64,000 nucleotides of DNA from positions 2,356,001 through 2,420,000 of the forward strand of contig NZ_LT985188.1 in the NCBI RefSeq assembly GCF_900289045.1, read 5' to 3'. This document shows positions 48,625 through 57,848 of this stretch, piece by piece (the stretch's first letter is position 1; each line of letters starts with the position of its first letter). The notes under the pieces are model-generated. The model had not been told where the DNA came from. It made no database searches and worked only from the letters and a program-made list of their open reading frames with translations. Made by a program: the position numbers and the translations under genes. The DNA comes from Micropruina glycogenica. Lineage in GTDB: Bacteria > Actinomycetota > Actinomycetes > Propionibacteriales > Propionibacteriaceae.

Positions 48625-50856
48625 TCAGCTCTGGGGTTCGGGTTCGTCCGACACGGCCGTCACGACCTCGCGCAGCCGCAGCCACCACTGGTCGTGGGGA
48701 CGCCGGACGGTCGTGTTCATCAAGCTCATCATGTCGCCCATCGGCACGTCTTTCACTCTTGAGCCGGTGAGCCCGACCAGGTAGCTGCCGTCGGCGCCGG
48801 CGTCGAGTTGCTCGGCGATCTTGTCGAGCGCATGGCCCACCAGGCGGGTCGCCATCAACCGGTCGAAGGGGCTCGGTGATCCGCCCTGCTGCTGATGCCC
48901 CAGTACCGACTGGCGCACGTCGTAGACGCCGCCGCTCTCGGCCCGCAGCATGCGGGCGATCACGTCGGTGGTGTACTCCTCGTTGGCCCGCTCGTTGCGT
49001 ACGGCCAGGAACAACGACCGGCCGCGGGCGAACGACCGCCGCAGCCACTCGATGTCACGGTTGAGCTGAGCCAGCGTGATGCCCTCTTCATGCAGGTAGA
49101 CCCGCTCGGAGCCGCCCGCCAGGCCGCCCATCAGCGCCAGGTAGCCGCAGTAGCGGCCCATCGTCTCGACCACGAAACTGCGCCGGGTCGCGGCCGCCGA
49201 CTGCTTGATGCGGTCGATCGCCTCGACGATCACGTTGAGTGCGGTGTCGGCGCCGATCGCGAGCTCTGAGCCGGGCAGGTTGTTGTCGATGCTGGCCGGT
49301 ACGCACATCAGGGGAATACGGAACGCCGGGTAGCGGTCGCGCTCGTCGTGCAGCCGGTACATGGCCTGGTAGCCGTTCCAGCCACCGATCATCAGCAATG
49401 CGTCGACCTGATGGTTCTCGAGCTGCCGACCGATCGGGTACAGCTCTTCGATGCCCGGAATGGTGCGCCGCAGGCCCAGGTTGGCGCCGCCGTCAGCCGT
49501 CCACGCCTCGACGTCAGCCCAAGCCAACTCCGTGATGCGACCGTCGCGCAGGCCCGGAAAGCCGTCCCGAACGCCCAGCATGGTGTGGCCGCGGCTGATG
49601 CCCAGCCGGACCGCCGCGCGCGCCGCCGTGTTCATGCCGGGCGCCAGGCCGCCCGCGTGCATGATGCCGATGCGCTTGCCGGCTTCGTTCACGGTGATGC
49701 GTGACGGCTCGGTGAGTTCGCGTAACAGCTGCGCCATCACCCCGAAGGATTGGCCGCGCGCCGCCATCGCCGCGGTGTAGTCGCCCGCGTCGATCAGGTG
49801 CGACACTTCGCGGGTGTTGCGCACGGCGTCCATCAGCGGGACGGCGGCAACCCGGTTGCCGCGAATGCCGAACACGTGGCCTTCGCTACCGGGGTCGGCG
49901 GCGAGCAGCGCCCGCACGGCCTCATAGCCCAGCCAGGTCGAGCACCAGCGGTCGAACGCGCTGGGGCGTCCCCCACGCTGCACGTGGCCGAGAATCGTCA
50001 CCCGGGTGTCTTCGCCGAGACGTTGCTCGATGATCTGGCGCACCTGCTCGGACGTGATCGCATTGCCCTCGCGGTCGGTGGCCCCTTCGGCGACCACCAC
50101 GATCGAGTCACGCCGTCCGGCCGCGCGCCCACGGGCCAGTTCGGCGCACATGCGCTCCTCCCAGCCGGCCTCGGGCGGGTCCTCGGGTATCAGCACGTAG
50201 TCGCAGCCTCCGGCGACCGCGGCCATCAACGCCAGGTAGCCGCAGTGCCGGCCCATCACCTCGACCACGAAGCTGCGCTGGTGGCTGGCGGCGGTGCTGG
50301 CCAGGTCGTCGATGGCATCCACGATGCGATGCAGCGCCGAATCGGCTCCGATGGTCATGTCGGTGCCGACCAGGTCGTTGTCGATCGAGCCGACGAGCCC
50401 GGCGATCATCAGCGCCGGGTGCGCGTCGGCGACCTCTTGGTCGAGCTCACCCGCCTCGACCAACTCGGCCAGCAGGTCGGGCCACTCGGTGCGAAAAAGG
50501 TCGAGCCCCGACAGGCTGCCGTCGCCGCCGATCACCACCAACCGGTCGATGCCGTTGGCCAGCAGGTTACGGGCGGCGGCGCGCCGTCCCGCACGTTCGC
50601 GAAAGTCCTTCGAACGAAAGGTGCCGATCACGGTGCCGCCCCGGTGCAGCACGTTGCCGACGTCGTCCCAGCCGAACCGGCGAATGCCGGCACCGCCGTC
50701 GATCATGCCCTGGTAGCCCTCGAAAACGGCGTACACCTCGGCCCCCAGGCTGATCGCCGTGCGAACCACCGCCCGCACCGCCGCGTTCATACCCTGTGCG
50801 TCACCGCCGCTGGTCAGAATGCCGATGCGCTTGCCGGCACCGATCTGTTCGGTCAT
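48625..50856 (-). CDS. Two-domain (eukaryote-like) 6-phosphofructokinase
   Basis: 743 aa, double the bacterial PfkA length, made of two homologous halves. The N-half (1-395) keeps ATP-type catalytic motifs: TSGGDAQGMNAAVR, GGDGS (110-114), GSIDNDLVGTDMTIG (Asp159 as catalytic base) and MGRHCGYLAL. The C-half (from about 400) has HAGGLAPGMN, GGWNG instead of GGDGS, and SIDNN instead of SIDND, so it is likely a degenerate regulatory half, as in fungal and animal enzymes. ATG start. It commits fructose 6-phosphate to glycolysis and sits by the trehalose genes. Confidence 0.9.
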   Translation of the reverse strand: MTEQIGAGKRIGILTSGGDAQGMNAAVRAVVRTAISLGAEVYAVFEGYQGMIDGGAGIRRFGWDDVGNVLHRGGTVIGTFRSKDFRERAGRRAAARNLLANGIDRLVVIGGDGSLSGLDLFRTEWPDLLAELVEAGELDQEVADAHPALMIAGLVGSIDNDLVGTDMTIGADSALHRIVDAIDDLASTAASHQRSFVVEVMGRHCGYLALMAAVAGGCDYVLIPEDPPEAGWEERMCAELARGRAAGRRDSIVVVAEGATDREGNAITSEQVRQIIEQRLGEDTRVTILGHVQRGGRPSAFDRWCSTWLGYEAVRALLAADPGSEGHVFGIRGNRVAAVPLMDAVRNTREVSHLIDAGDYTAAMAARGQSFGVMAQLLRELTEPSRITVNEAGKRIGIMHAGGLAPGMNTAARAAVRLGISRGHTMLGVRDGFPGLRDGRITELAWADVEAWTADGGANLGLRRTIPGIEELYPIGRQLENHQVDALLMIGGWNGYQAMYRLHDERDRYPAFRIPLMCVPASIDNNLPGSELAIGADTALNVIVEAIDRIKQSAAATRRSFVVETMGRYCGYLALMGGLAGGSERVYLHEEGITLAQLNRDIEWLRRSFARGRSLFLAVRNERANEEYTTDVIARMLRAESGGVYDVRQSVLGHQQQGGSPSPFDRLMATRLVGHALDKIAEQLDAGADGSYLVGLTGSRVKDVPMGDMMSLMNTTVRRPHDQWWLRLREVVTAVSDEPEPQS

Positions 50857-50883
50857 GGGTACATCCTTGCAGCCGGACGGCGT

Positions 50884-51030
50884 GGTTGGTCGAGCTTGTC
50901 GAGACTCGGTTCATGCCGGGCGATCTCGACCGATCACCGGACGTCCGGCAGCCCTGGCTCACCCCAGCATCTCAACCAAGCCCGGAGCGCTACTCGAGTC
51001 AGGAGATCCCGGCGTTCGCCGGGATGACGG
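50884..51030. repeat. Intact REP palindrome and CCCGGCGTTCGCCGGG palindrome
   Basis: GGTTGGTCGAGCTTGTCGAGAC at 50884-50905 is a complete, empty copy of the palindrome into which the IS110 inserted elsewhere. GGAGATCCCGGCGTTCGCCGGGATGACG (51000-51028) is the second family. They occupy the spacer between the peptide ABC operon and the phosphofructokinase gene. Confidence 0.8.
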
Positions 51031-51039
51031 TCCCCGTCG

Positions 51040-52851
51040 TCAACTGACGATGTGGTGCTCTTCGAGCAGGGCGTCACGCAGTTCGCGGCGGCGCTTCTGT
51101 TCGGCCGGGTCGGGCACCGGCACTGCCGACAGCAGCCGCTTGGTGTACGGGTGCTGCGGGTCGGTGACGATCTCTTTGGTGGGGCCGACCTCGACCAGGT
51201 AGCCGTGCCGCATCACCGCGATGCGCTGGCTGAGCATTTCGACCACCGCCAGGTCATGGCTGATGAACACACAGGCGAAGCCGTACTCGGCCTGCAGGTC
51301 TTGGAACAGCTTCAGCACCCGGGCCTGCACCGACACGTCCAGCGCCGAGGTGGGCTCGTCGGCGATCAGCAGCTTGGGCTGCAGGGCCAGCGCCCGCGCG
51401 ATGCCGATGCGCTGCCGCTGGCCGCCCGAGAGCTCGTGCGGGTAGCGGTTGCGCATCGACCGGGGCAGTTGGACGCTCTCGAGCAGGTTCTCGACCCGCT
51501 TCGACAACTCACTGCCCTTCAGCCCCAGGTGCAGCATGATCGGCTCGCCGATCGACTCGCCCACCGGCAGCCGCGGGTTCAGCGACGACCCCGGGTCTTG
51601 AAACACGATCCCGACCTCTTTGCGGAAGGGCTTGAGGTCGCTCGGCTTGGCGTTGGTGATGTCACGGCCGTTGATCATCAGCTTGCCCTCGACCACCGGC
51701 AGCAGCGCCACCGCGGCGCGTCCGATGGTGGTCTTGCCCGAACCCGACTCGCCGACCAGGCCGATCACCTCGCCGGGGTCGACCCGTAAGTTGATGTGGT
51801 GCGCGGCCCGGAACGCGGCGCGGCGGCCCTGTTTGGGGTACTCGATCGCGACGTCCTCCATCAACATGGCCGGCGTCACGGAGGCGTCGCCGCTCATCAG
51901 CGGCACCCCGGTCTTCTCGCCCTCGGCCACCAGCGACAGCCGCGCGGTGGGCAGGTCCTCTTCGGCCGTGGCCGAGCCCAGGTGCGGCACCGAGGCCAGC
52001 AGCTGCTTGGTGTAGGGGTGCTGCGGGCGGTTGAAGATGTCGTCGGACGTGCCGTGCTCGACGACCTTGCCGTCTTTCATCACCACGATGCGGTCGGCCA
52101 TGTCGGCCACCACGCCCATGTCGTGGGTGATCAGAATGATGGCCGCGGTGACCCGCTCGCGCAGGTCGCGCATCAGCTTCAGAATCTCGCCCTGCACCGT
52201 GACGTCGAGCGCCGTGGTGGGTTCGTCGGCGATCAGCAGCTTGGGGTCGCAGGCCAGCGCCTGGGCGATCATGATGCGCTGCCGCTGGCCGCCCGAGAGT
52301 TGGTGCGGAAACTTGTCGAAGCTGTCTTCGGGGTCTGGAATTTCGACCAGCGTCATCAACTCGATCGCCCGGGTCTTGGCCACCGAAGGCGCCATCACGA
52401 AGTGCGTGCGCAAGGTCTCGACGATCTGAAACCCGACGGTGTACACGGGGTTCAGCGCCGTCATCGGCTCTTGGAAGATCACCGAGATCTCGTTGCCGCG
52501 CACCTGCTGCAACTGGCTGATGTTCATACCGATCAACTCGGTGTCTTTCAGCTTGGCCGAACCGGTGGCGCGTCCGTTCTGCGGCAGCAGGCCGATCAGG
52601 CTCATCGCCGACTGGGTCTTGCCCGAGCCGGACTCGCCCACGATGGCCAGCACCTCGCCGGCCTTGAGGTCGTAGTTCAGCTTGTCGGCGGCGGTGAACC
52701 AGTCACCGTTGACCCAGAAGTTCACGCTGAGGTCGCGCACCTTCAGAATCGTGTCGCCGAGCTTGACCTCACCGCCGATGCTCTTGCTGAGCCGGACGGC
52801 GCTGGTCAGGTCGGTGCTGGGGCTGGTCGCCTTGGGGGTTTCGGTGCTCAC
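51040..52851 (-). CDS. Oligopeptide ABC transporter, fused double ATPase (DppD-DppF)
   Basis: 603 aa with two complete nucleotide-binding domains. First: GESGSGKTQ, LSGGQRQRIMIAQAL, LLIADEPTTALD. Second (from about 335): GESGSGKTTIGRA, LSGGQRQRIGIARAL, LLIADEPTSALD. Each ends with the peptide-transporter oligo_HPY-like block (HPYTKQLLASVP; HPYTKRLLSAVP). It energises peptide import. It overlaps the preceding permease gene by 4 bases; last gene of the operon. Confidence 0.92.
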   Translation of the reverse strand: MSTETPKATSPSTDLTSAVRLSKSIGGEVKLGDTILKVRDLSVNFWVNGDWFTAADKLNYDLKAGEVLAIVGESGSGKTQSAMSLIGLLPQNGRATGSAKLKDTELIGMNISQLQQVRGNEISVIFQEPMTALNPVYTVGFQIVETLRTHFVMAPSVAKTRAIELMTLVEIPDPEDSFDKFPHQLSGGQRQRIMIAQALACDPKLLIADEPTTALDVTVQGEILKLMRDLRERVTAAIILITHDMGVVADMADRIVVMKDGKVVEHGTSDDIFNRPQHPYTKQLLASVPHLGSATAEEDLPTARLSLVAEGEKTGVPLMSGDASVTPAMLMEDVAIEYPKQGRRAAFRAAHHINLRVDPGEVIGLVGESGSGKTTIGRAAVALLPVVEGKLMINGRDITNAKPSDLKPFRKEVGIVFQDPGSSLNPRLPVGESIGEPIMLHLGLKGSELSKRVENLLESVQLPRSMRNRYPHELSGGQRQRIGIARALALQPKLLIADEPTSALDVSVQARVLKLFQDLQAEYGFACVFISHDLAVVEMLSQRIAVMRHGYLVEVGPTKEIVTDPQHPYTKRLLSAVPVPDPAEQKRRRELRDALLEEHHIVS

Positions 52852-53591
52852 TTCGCGCCCTCCGTGCTGGGGTTGCCGGTGGCGATCTGCGCCATCGCCT
52901 TGTCCATCTGCCGCTGGCTCGGAATTCTCTTGGTGCGCGGATCGAAGGCGTCACGCAAACCGTCGCCGATGAAGTTGATGCTCAACGCGATGAAGATGAT
53001 GAACACGCCCGGCCACCAGAACAGCCACGGACGGGTGGCGAACGCGCCCTGGTACTGCGAGATCAGCATGCCCAGGGACACGTTCGGCGGCTTGACGCCG
53101 AAGCCCAGCGAGGTCTGAATGCCCTTCATCACCAGCGCGAAATTGTCGCGGCCGATGTCGTCTTGACCGAACGGATGCTCACCGAGCGAGAACGGCCACA
53201 GCGTCAGGGTCGGTGCGGCGCCGTTCACCACGTTGCCGCTGGCGTTGTAGTCCTGAATGCGCCACCAGCCGGGAATGCCGAAGATGCCCATCGACGACAT
53301 CGACAACAGGGCGATCAGCACCAGCGCCAGTACGCCGCCCATGGCGCCCTTGTGCCGAATGAACCGCGACCAGACGATCTGGCCCTGTGACAGGCCCTCG
53401 ACCTCTTTGGACGTGCCGACGCCCTCGCCGCGTCCGGTGGACTCGTCGTCACCCGAGGGCACGGCGTCGGGGTCGTTCTCGTTGGGCAGGGTGGCGAGCG
53501 GATCGGTCTCGATCGCCGCGTCGGGGTCGAAGCCGGGGCGGGGCTCGATGCCCAGGTCGTCGGCGCCGGGGGTCTTGTCGTCGTTGCTCAT
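52848..53591 (-). CDS. Oligopeptide ABC permease (DppC-type) with internal deletion
   Basis: 247 aa, in frame but far shorter than the family. A long acidic cytoplasmic N-terminus (1-75) is followed by TM1 (about 84-104) and the loop HPFGQDDIGRDNFALVMKGIQTSL, which normally leads into TM2. The sequence then jumps to GFGVKPPNVSLGMLISQ, normally found after TM5, and TM6 (about 195-215, GDGLRDAFDPR end). TM2-TM5 and the EAA loop that contacts the ATPase are missing (roughly 160-180 residues). It is probably non-functional as a pore, or an assembly collapse. It overlaps both neighbours by 4 bases. Confidence 0.8.
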   Translation of the reverse strand: MSNDDKTPGADDLGIEPRPGFDPDAAIETDPLATLPNENDPDAVPSGDDESTGRGEGVGTSKEVEGLSQGQIVWSRFIRHKGAMGGVLALVLIALLSMSSMGIFGIPGWWRIQDYNASGNVVNGAAPTLTLWPFSLGEHPFGQDDIGRDNFALVMKGIQTSLGFGVKPPNVSLGMLISQYQGAFATRPWLFWWPGVFIIFIALSINFIGDGLRDAFDPRTKRIPSQRQMDKAMAQIATGNPSTEGAK

Positions 53592-55114
53592 GCGTTCACC
53601 CTGATCCGTGGGTCGAGAATGCCGTAGAGGAAGTCGGCCACCAGGTTGGCGATCATGGCCAGTGCGCCGGTGATCATGATGTAGATCATCACCGGGTCGA
53701 TCTCACTGCCGGTCAGCGACGTGACGAACAGTCGCCCCATGCCGGCCCAGTTGAAGATGGTCTCGGTGATCACCGCGCCGCCGATCATCGTGATGAAGTC
53801 GACGGGCACGATCGAGGCCAGCGGCAGCAGCGCGTTGCGCAACGCGTGCCGCACGATCACCAGGCGCTCCGACAGGCCCTTTGCTCGCGCGGTGCGAATG
53901 TAGTCCTGGTTCATCACCTCGAGCATCGAGCCGCGCTGGTAGCGGGTGTAGCCGGCGAACGAGATCAGCACCAGCGCGATGGTGGGCAGCAGCAGGTGCG
54001 TCCACTTGTCGAGCTGGCTGATCCAGAAGTCGCCGCCCAGGTTGGGCGTCTGGGCCCCGATGGTGGCGATCGGACGGCCGCTGATCACGCTGGCGTTCAT
54101 GTAGAGCTGCCAGCCCTGCAGCACCCGGTCGACGTAGACCAGAACCGATATGATCACGGCCACGACGGCAGCGCCGCGCATCGAGACGGCCCGGTCGGGC
54201 CCGCCCCACAGCCAACCGATCAACAACGCGATGCCGATCGCGACGAGCAGCAGGGCGATCAGCCACAACTCGTTCATCGGCACGTAGTAGAACAGCCACT
54301 GCAAGCCGATGTATGAGACCACACCGACGGCGGCGGTGGTCAGCGCCGAGTACAGGGCCCGCCGGTTGTTGATGCCCGAGAAGATCAGCGTCACCGCGTA
54401 GGCGGCGGCCGCACCGATCACCGCAACGCCGACGATGCCGATGCGTGGATTCTCGAGCCACCCGCTGTAGATCACGTACGCCAACGCGCCCAGGGTGATC
54501 GCGAACGCGCTGGCGAACACGATGGCCTGGCGGCGTAGGCCGACGGCGATCGCGCCCGCCCAGAACAGGCCGGCGACCACCGAGACGCCGATCGCCACCG
54601 GCCAGTTCATCACGGGGTTGTTCAGGTAGTCGTTCAGGCCGATCGCCAGGTACTGCTTGAGCAGCACCGCGACCCAGAAGATCGGCAGCGCGTAGAGCAC
54701 GAAGCTCACGAAGGTGATCGCGTAGTCGAAGGTGGTGTACTGCCGCAGCGCGCTCAGCAGGCCGACCGTGACGCCCAACAGCAGGGCCAGCACGGTGGCG
54801 GCGAAGACGAGCTGAATCGAGGTGAGCGCCGCGCCGCCCAACAGGTCGTTCACCCGCTGGCCGGTACGCCACGCGATGCCGAAGTCGCCGCGCAGACACG
54901 AGGTGAGCCAGTCCCAGTAGCGCACGTACCAGGGATCGTTGAGGCTCAACTGCGCGACCCGGATCTCGATCAACTGGTCGCGGTTCAGGGCGGGTGAGGT
55001 GCGCAGGTCGTCCAGGGGGTCGAGCGCGATGTCGAGCAGCCAGTACATCAGAATCGACAGCAGGAGCAGCAGAACGATTGCGATCGCCAATCGGCGAGCG
55101 ATGAAGCGAAGCAT
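53588..55114 (-). CDS. Oligopeptide ABC permease (DppB-type), expanded
   Basis: 508 aa. The normal DppB start (MLRFIARRLAIAIVLLLLLSILMYWLLDI, SLNDPWYVRYWDWLTSCLRGDFG) and end (YIRTARAKGLSERLVIVRHALRNALLP EAA loop, GRLFVTSLTGSEIDPVMIY, DPRIRV) are separated by about 180 extra residues holding several additional membrane segments (about 170-330). Enlarged permeases of this sort occur in actinobacterial peptide transporters. The EAA loop is intact, in contrast to the DppC partner. Confidence 0.88.
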   Translation of the reverse strand: MLRFIARRLAIAIVLLLLLSILMYWLLDIALDPLDDLRTSPALNRDQLIEIRVAQLSLNDPWYVRYWDWLTSCLRGDFGIAWRTGQRVNDLLGGAALTSIQLVFAATVLALLLGVTVGLLSALRQYTTFDYAITFVSFVLYALPIFWVAVLLKQYLAIGLNDYLNNPVMNWPVAIGVSVVAGLFWAGAIAVGLRRQAIVFASAFAITLGALAYVIYSGWLENPRIGIVGVAVIGAAAAYAVTLIFSGINNRRALYSALTTAAVGVVSYIGLQWLFYYVPMNELWLIALLLVAIGIALLIGWLWGGPDRAVSMRGAAVVAVIISVLVYVDRVLQGWQLYMNASVISGRPIATIGAQTPNLGGDFWISQLDKWTHLLLPTIALVLISFAGYTRYQRGSMLEVMNQDYIRTARAKGLSERLVIVRHALRNALLPLASIVPVDFITMIGGAVITETIFNWAGMGRLFVTSLTGSEIDPVMIYIMITGALAMIANLVADFLYGILDPRIRVNA

Positions 55115-55246
55115 TGTGTGCCTTTGCTCGGTCAGTGTGTGCGCAGGTGTTGCGTGACTGTTGCGTCAGTGTAGGAGTACTACCAGGCTTGGCCACAAGC
55201 CTTTTGCAGACGAGGTTGAGAGACGTTCCGACAAGGTGGGGATGCG

Positions 55247-55280
55247 CGATGGGGCGCCAGGTCTCCCTGACGCCCCATCG
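55247..55280. other. Strong intercistronic hairpin between binding-protein and permease genes
   Basis: CGATGGGGCG (55247-55256) pairs with CGCCCCATCG (55271-55280), with further pairing of CAGG/CCTG inside. It lies in the 219-base gap between the stop of the binding-protein gene and the permease start. On the minus strand no T-run follows; such hairpins often reduce downstream expression or protect the upstream mRNA, giving excess binding protein. Confidence 0.65.
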
Positions 55281-55333
55281 TTTCGGGCGATTCGTGAGTC
55301 GCCGATCTGTTGTGCCGAAGCCGGCCCGTCAGA

Positions 55334-57142
55334 TCAGGACAGCTTCCACTCCCAGAAGTTCCAGAACAGCGTCGGCGCGAGCTGAATCGAGCTGACGTTC
55401 TGGAGCCGGTTGCTCACCGCGGTCGGCTCGGGGAACTGGAAGATGGTGATGCTGAACGCGTCCTTGGTGAGTTCGGCACCGATCTTGTCGACCAGCTCGT
55501 TCTGCTTGGTCGGGTCGGTCTCGACCTGCAGCTGATCGAGCAGGCCGTCAACGGTCTTCGAGCTGTAGCCGTAGAAGTTGTTGCCGCCCTTGGTGCGGTA
55601 GTTGGCGTCCGCGCCGGTGACACCGGTGCTGGTGGACTGCCAGCCGAACAGCACCGCGTCGTACTTGCTGGTGTCGCTCAGCAAGGCGCCCCAGTTCTCG
55701 TTGCCGGCGTCTTGCACCGTGAAGCCGGCCTGCTCGGCAGACTCCTTGATCAGCTGGAACTCCTGCTGACGGCGGGTGTTGTTGCTGGCGTACATGAACC
55801 GCACGGTCGGCTTGACGCCCACTTCGTCGAGCAGGGCCTTGGCCTTGTCGATGCTGGGGCCCTCGCCGTACTTGGCCTTCATGCCGTTGGCGGCGACGTT
55901 CTGCTCGTAGTTGGGGGCGCCGGGAACGACGTCGTAGCTGTTACGGATCGCGGCGTCGGGGTTCAGCGGCTTGATGATGTTGTCGATGATCTTCTGCCGC
56001 GGAATCGTGTAGAGGAAGGCCTCGCGCACCTTGCGCGCCTTGTCGGCGTCGCCGCCGTACTTGGCAGGGTCGAACGGACCCTTGTTGTTCTGCGCCATGT
56101 CGACGTGCTCATAGGTGGCACCGACGCCGTTGAGCACGGTGACGTTCGGCAGCGCCTGCATCTGCTTGAGAATGTCGGCGGTCGCCTGCGGCTGGGTGGC
56201 CAACACCTCACCGTTCTGCAGCGCCTGCACCGAGGCCTGGGCGTCGGGAATGATGCGCACGGTGATGGTGTCGATGGTCGGCACGTGCGAACCCTTGTAG
56301 TTGGGGTTCTTGCTCAGCGTGACGTACTGCTCTGCCTTCAGGTCCGTGATGGTGTACGGACCGTTGCTGACCAGCAGCTCTTTGTCGGCCGGCATGGTCT
56401 TGAAGTTGAAGTCGGAGTTCCAGACGTTCGAAATCTTGGCCAGCGCCGCGTTGTCTTTGTTCTTGAACGCGTCGCTCACCGCCTGGGCGGCCTGGGTCGG
56501 GTCGTCGATGCCCAGGGCGCGCTTGCCCACCACGTGCGCGGGCACGCCGGTGGTCATCAGACCCTTGTCCCAGTCGACGTACGGCTTGGAGTACTCGTAG
56601 GTGATCGTCTTGCCCTCGACGGTCGGGAACTTCTTGATCAGCGCGAAGCCGGGGCTGCTGGCGTTGAAGAACACCTTGGTGCCGGTGTTCTTACCGCCGA
56701 CGTCGCCGGTTTCGTCGTCGAGCTTGGCCTCGTAGTTGTTGAAGTTGCCGCTCTGCGCGAAGGTGTTGAGAATCAGGTCGGCCGGCGTCACCGGAACCCC
56801 GTCCGACCAGGTCGCGGTGTCGGCCAGCGTCTGCTTGATCGTCAACGGGCTGTCGGACGTCTTCTCGTACGTGCCGAAGCTGGTGTTGGGCACCAGGTTC
56901 AGGTCTTTGTCGTAGTAGTTGAACGCGTCGTTGGCCATGTACAGGATGTTGTTGTTCGCGGTGGCGTTGCCGAACGACGTGACGCCGTTGGCGGAGTAGA
57001 ACGCCTGGTTCCACGCGATGGTCGCGACGGATGCCTGGCTCAAGCCGGGCTGCGAAGCCTGCGGTGTCGGGGTGCAGGCGGACAGCGCCAGGCTGGCGGC
57101 AAACACGCCCGCGGCTCCAGCGAGCCATTTCTTGGTGCCCAA
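55334..57142 (-). CDS. Peptide ABC transporter substrate-binding lipoprotein (SBP family 5)
   Basis: 602 aa. Lipoprotein signal with lipobox LALSAC (Cys23), then a DppA/OppA-type domain: Y-E-Y-S-K-P..., KTSDSPLTIKQTLADTATWSDGVPVTPADL, VREAFLYTIPRQKIIDNII. It binds peptides outside the membrane and delivers them to the permeases. The TTG start is supported by GGAGG four bases upstream. First gene of the operon; long leader region 57143-57367 upstream without other genes. Confidence 0.92.
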   Translation of the reverse strand: MGTKKWLAGAAGVFAASLALSACTPTPQASQPGLSQASVATIAWNQAFYSANGVTSFGNATANNNILYMANDAFNYYDKDLNLVPNTSFGTYEKTSDSPLTIKQTLADTATWSDGVPVTPADLILNTFAQSGNFNNYEAKLDDETGDVGGKNTGTKVFFNASSPGFALIKKFPTVEGKTITYEYSKPYVDWDKGLMTTGVPAHVVGKRALGIDDPTQAAQAVSDAFKNKDNAALAKISNVWNSDFNFKTMPADKELLVSNGPYTITDLKAEQYVTLSKNPNYKGSHVPTIDTITVRIIPDAQASVQALQNGEVLATQPQATADILKQMQALPNVTVLNGVGATYEHVDMAQNNKGPFDPAKYGGDADKARKVREAFLYTIPRQKIIDNIIKPLNPDAAIRNSYDVVPGAPNYEQNVAANGMKAKYGEGPSIDKAKALLDEVGVKPTVRFMYASNNTRRQQEFQLIKESAEQAGFTVQDAGNENWGALLSDTSKYDAVLFGWQSTSTGVTGADANYRTKGGNNFYGYSSKTVDGLLDQLQVETDPTKQNELVDKIGAELTKDAFSITIFQFPEPTAVSNRLQNVSSIQLAPTLFWNFWEWKLS

Positions 57143-57367
57143 TGTTCCTCCAGATCTAGGTCGGCGATGCTGCAGGCCCTTGTGGGTGCCTCAGTGCAGC
57201 CTCGTCCGATGGTGAGCTTCGTCCAAGCTAATAGGTGACCCGAGGGGTCGCAATCCCAGCCCCAAAGGGTTGCCGGATCGTTACGGAAGCGAAACGCACC
57301 CACGTCGGGGGTGGGGGAATTCACGCGATCGTGGCGCACGAACGGCGCAAGTGTGCTAGTCAGCCCG

Positions 57368-57790
57368 TCAGCGGCGGTTCACCACGACCGTGCCCAACGC
57401 CAAGTCGTTGAGCGCCCGGCGTTCGGCCCCGATCACGATGGTGGGCAGCACCAGGCAGATCATGGCCTGCCGGGCCAGCGCTCGCAGCACGCCGATCGGC
57501 CCTCCGTCGAGCCGCACCACACCGATCTTGGCGATGATCTGGCCGAAGCTGCCGCCGGCCAGGCCGGTGAGCACCGACGACTCGACGAAGAACACCGCCA
57601 GGGTCATCCAGCTGCGCCACCCGGGCTCGTGCAGCACGCCGACGCCGAACAGAATCACCGCCAGCGCCATGGACGCCGCCCAGTCGAGAATCAGGGCGGC
57701 CACCCGGGCCCGCCAACTGGCCAGCGACCCGCGTCCGGTCTGGGGCAGCCCGAGGGTTTCGCCGGGGTACTGCTCTGCGGTGTCGGTCAC
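57368..57790 (-). CDS. RDD family membrane protein
   Basis: 140 aa with three membrane segments. Family features: SWRARVAALILDWAASMAL (Arg-Asp pair), GGSFGQIIAKIGVVRLDG and the C-terminal AERRALNDLALGTVVV (RxLxD). Function unknown. GTG at 57790 chosen; a TTG at 57799 is also open. Divergent from glnA, the same neighbourhood as the RDD protein gene next to mycobacterial glnA1, from memory. Confidence 0.82.
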   Translation of the reverse strand: MTDTAEQYPGETLGLPQTGRGSLASWRARVAALILDWAASMALAVILFGVGVLHEPGWRSWMTLAVFFVESSVLTGLAGGSFGQIIAKIGVVRLDGGPIGVLRALARQAMICLVLPTIVIGAERRALNDLALGTVVVNRR

Positions 57791-57848
57791 GCTGGCCAAT
57801 GTAGTGCGGTGGCGTCACCGAGTGCCCGGACGGCGTCCACAGCGGCCC

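Noticed and set aside
46460-49048. 862-codon open frame on the minus strand
   Set aside because: Runs antisense through treY-treZ into the phosphofructokinase 3' end; composition is an artefact of GC-rich codon third positions.
55310-57238. 642-codon open frame on the plus strand
   Set aside because: Antisense shadow of the peptide-binding lipoprotein gene, which has signal peptide, family motifs and a good ribosome site; the shadow has none.
57143-57367. Possible RNA gene or leader peptide before the peptide ABC operon
   Set aside because: No tRNA-like fold, terminator or coding frame could be supported; only a probable promoter region.
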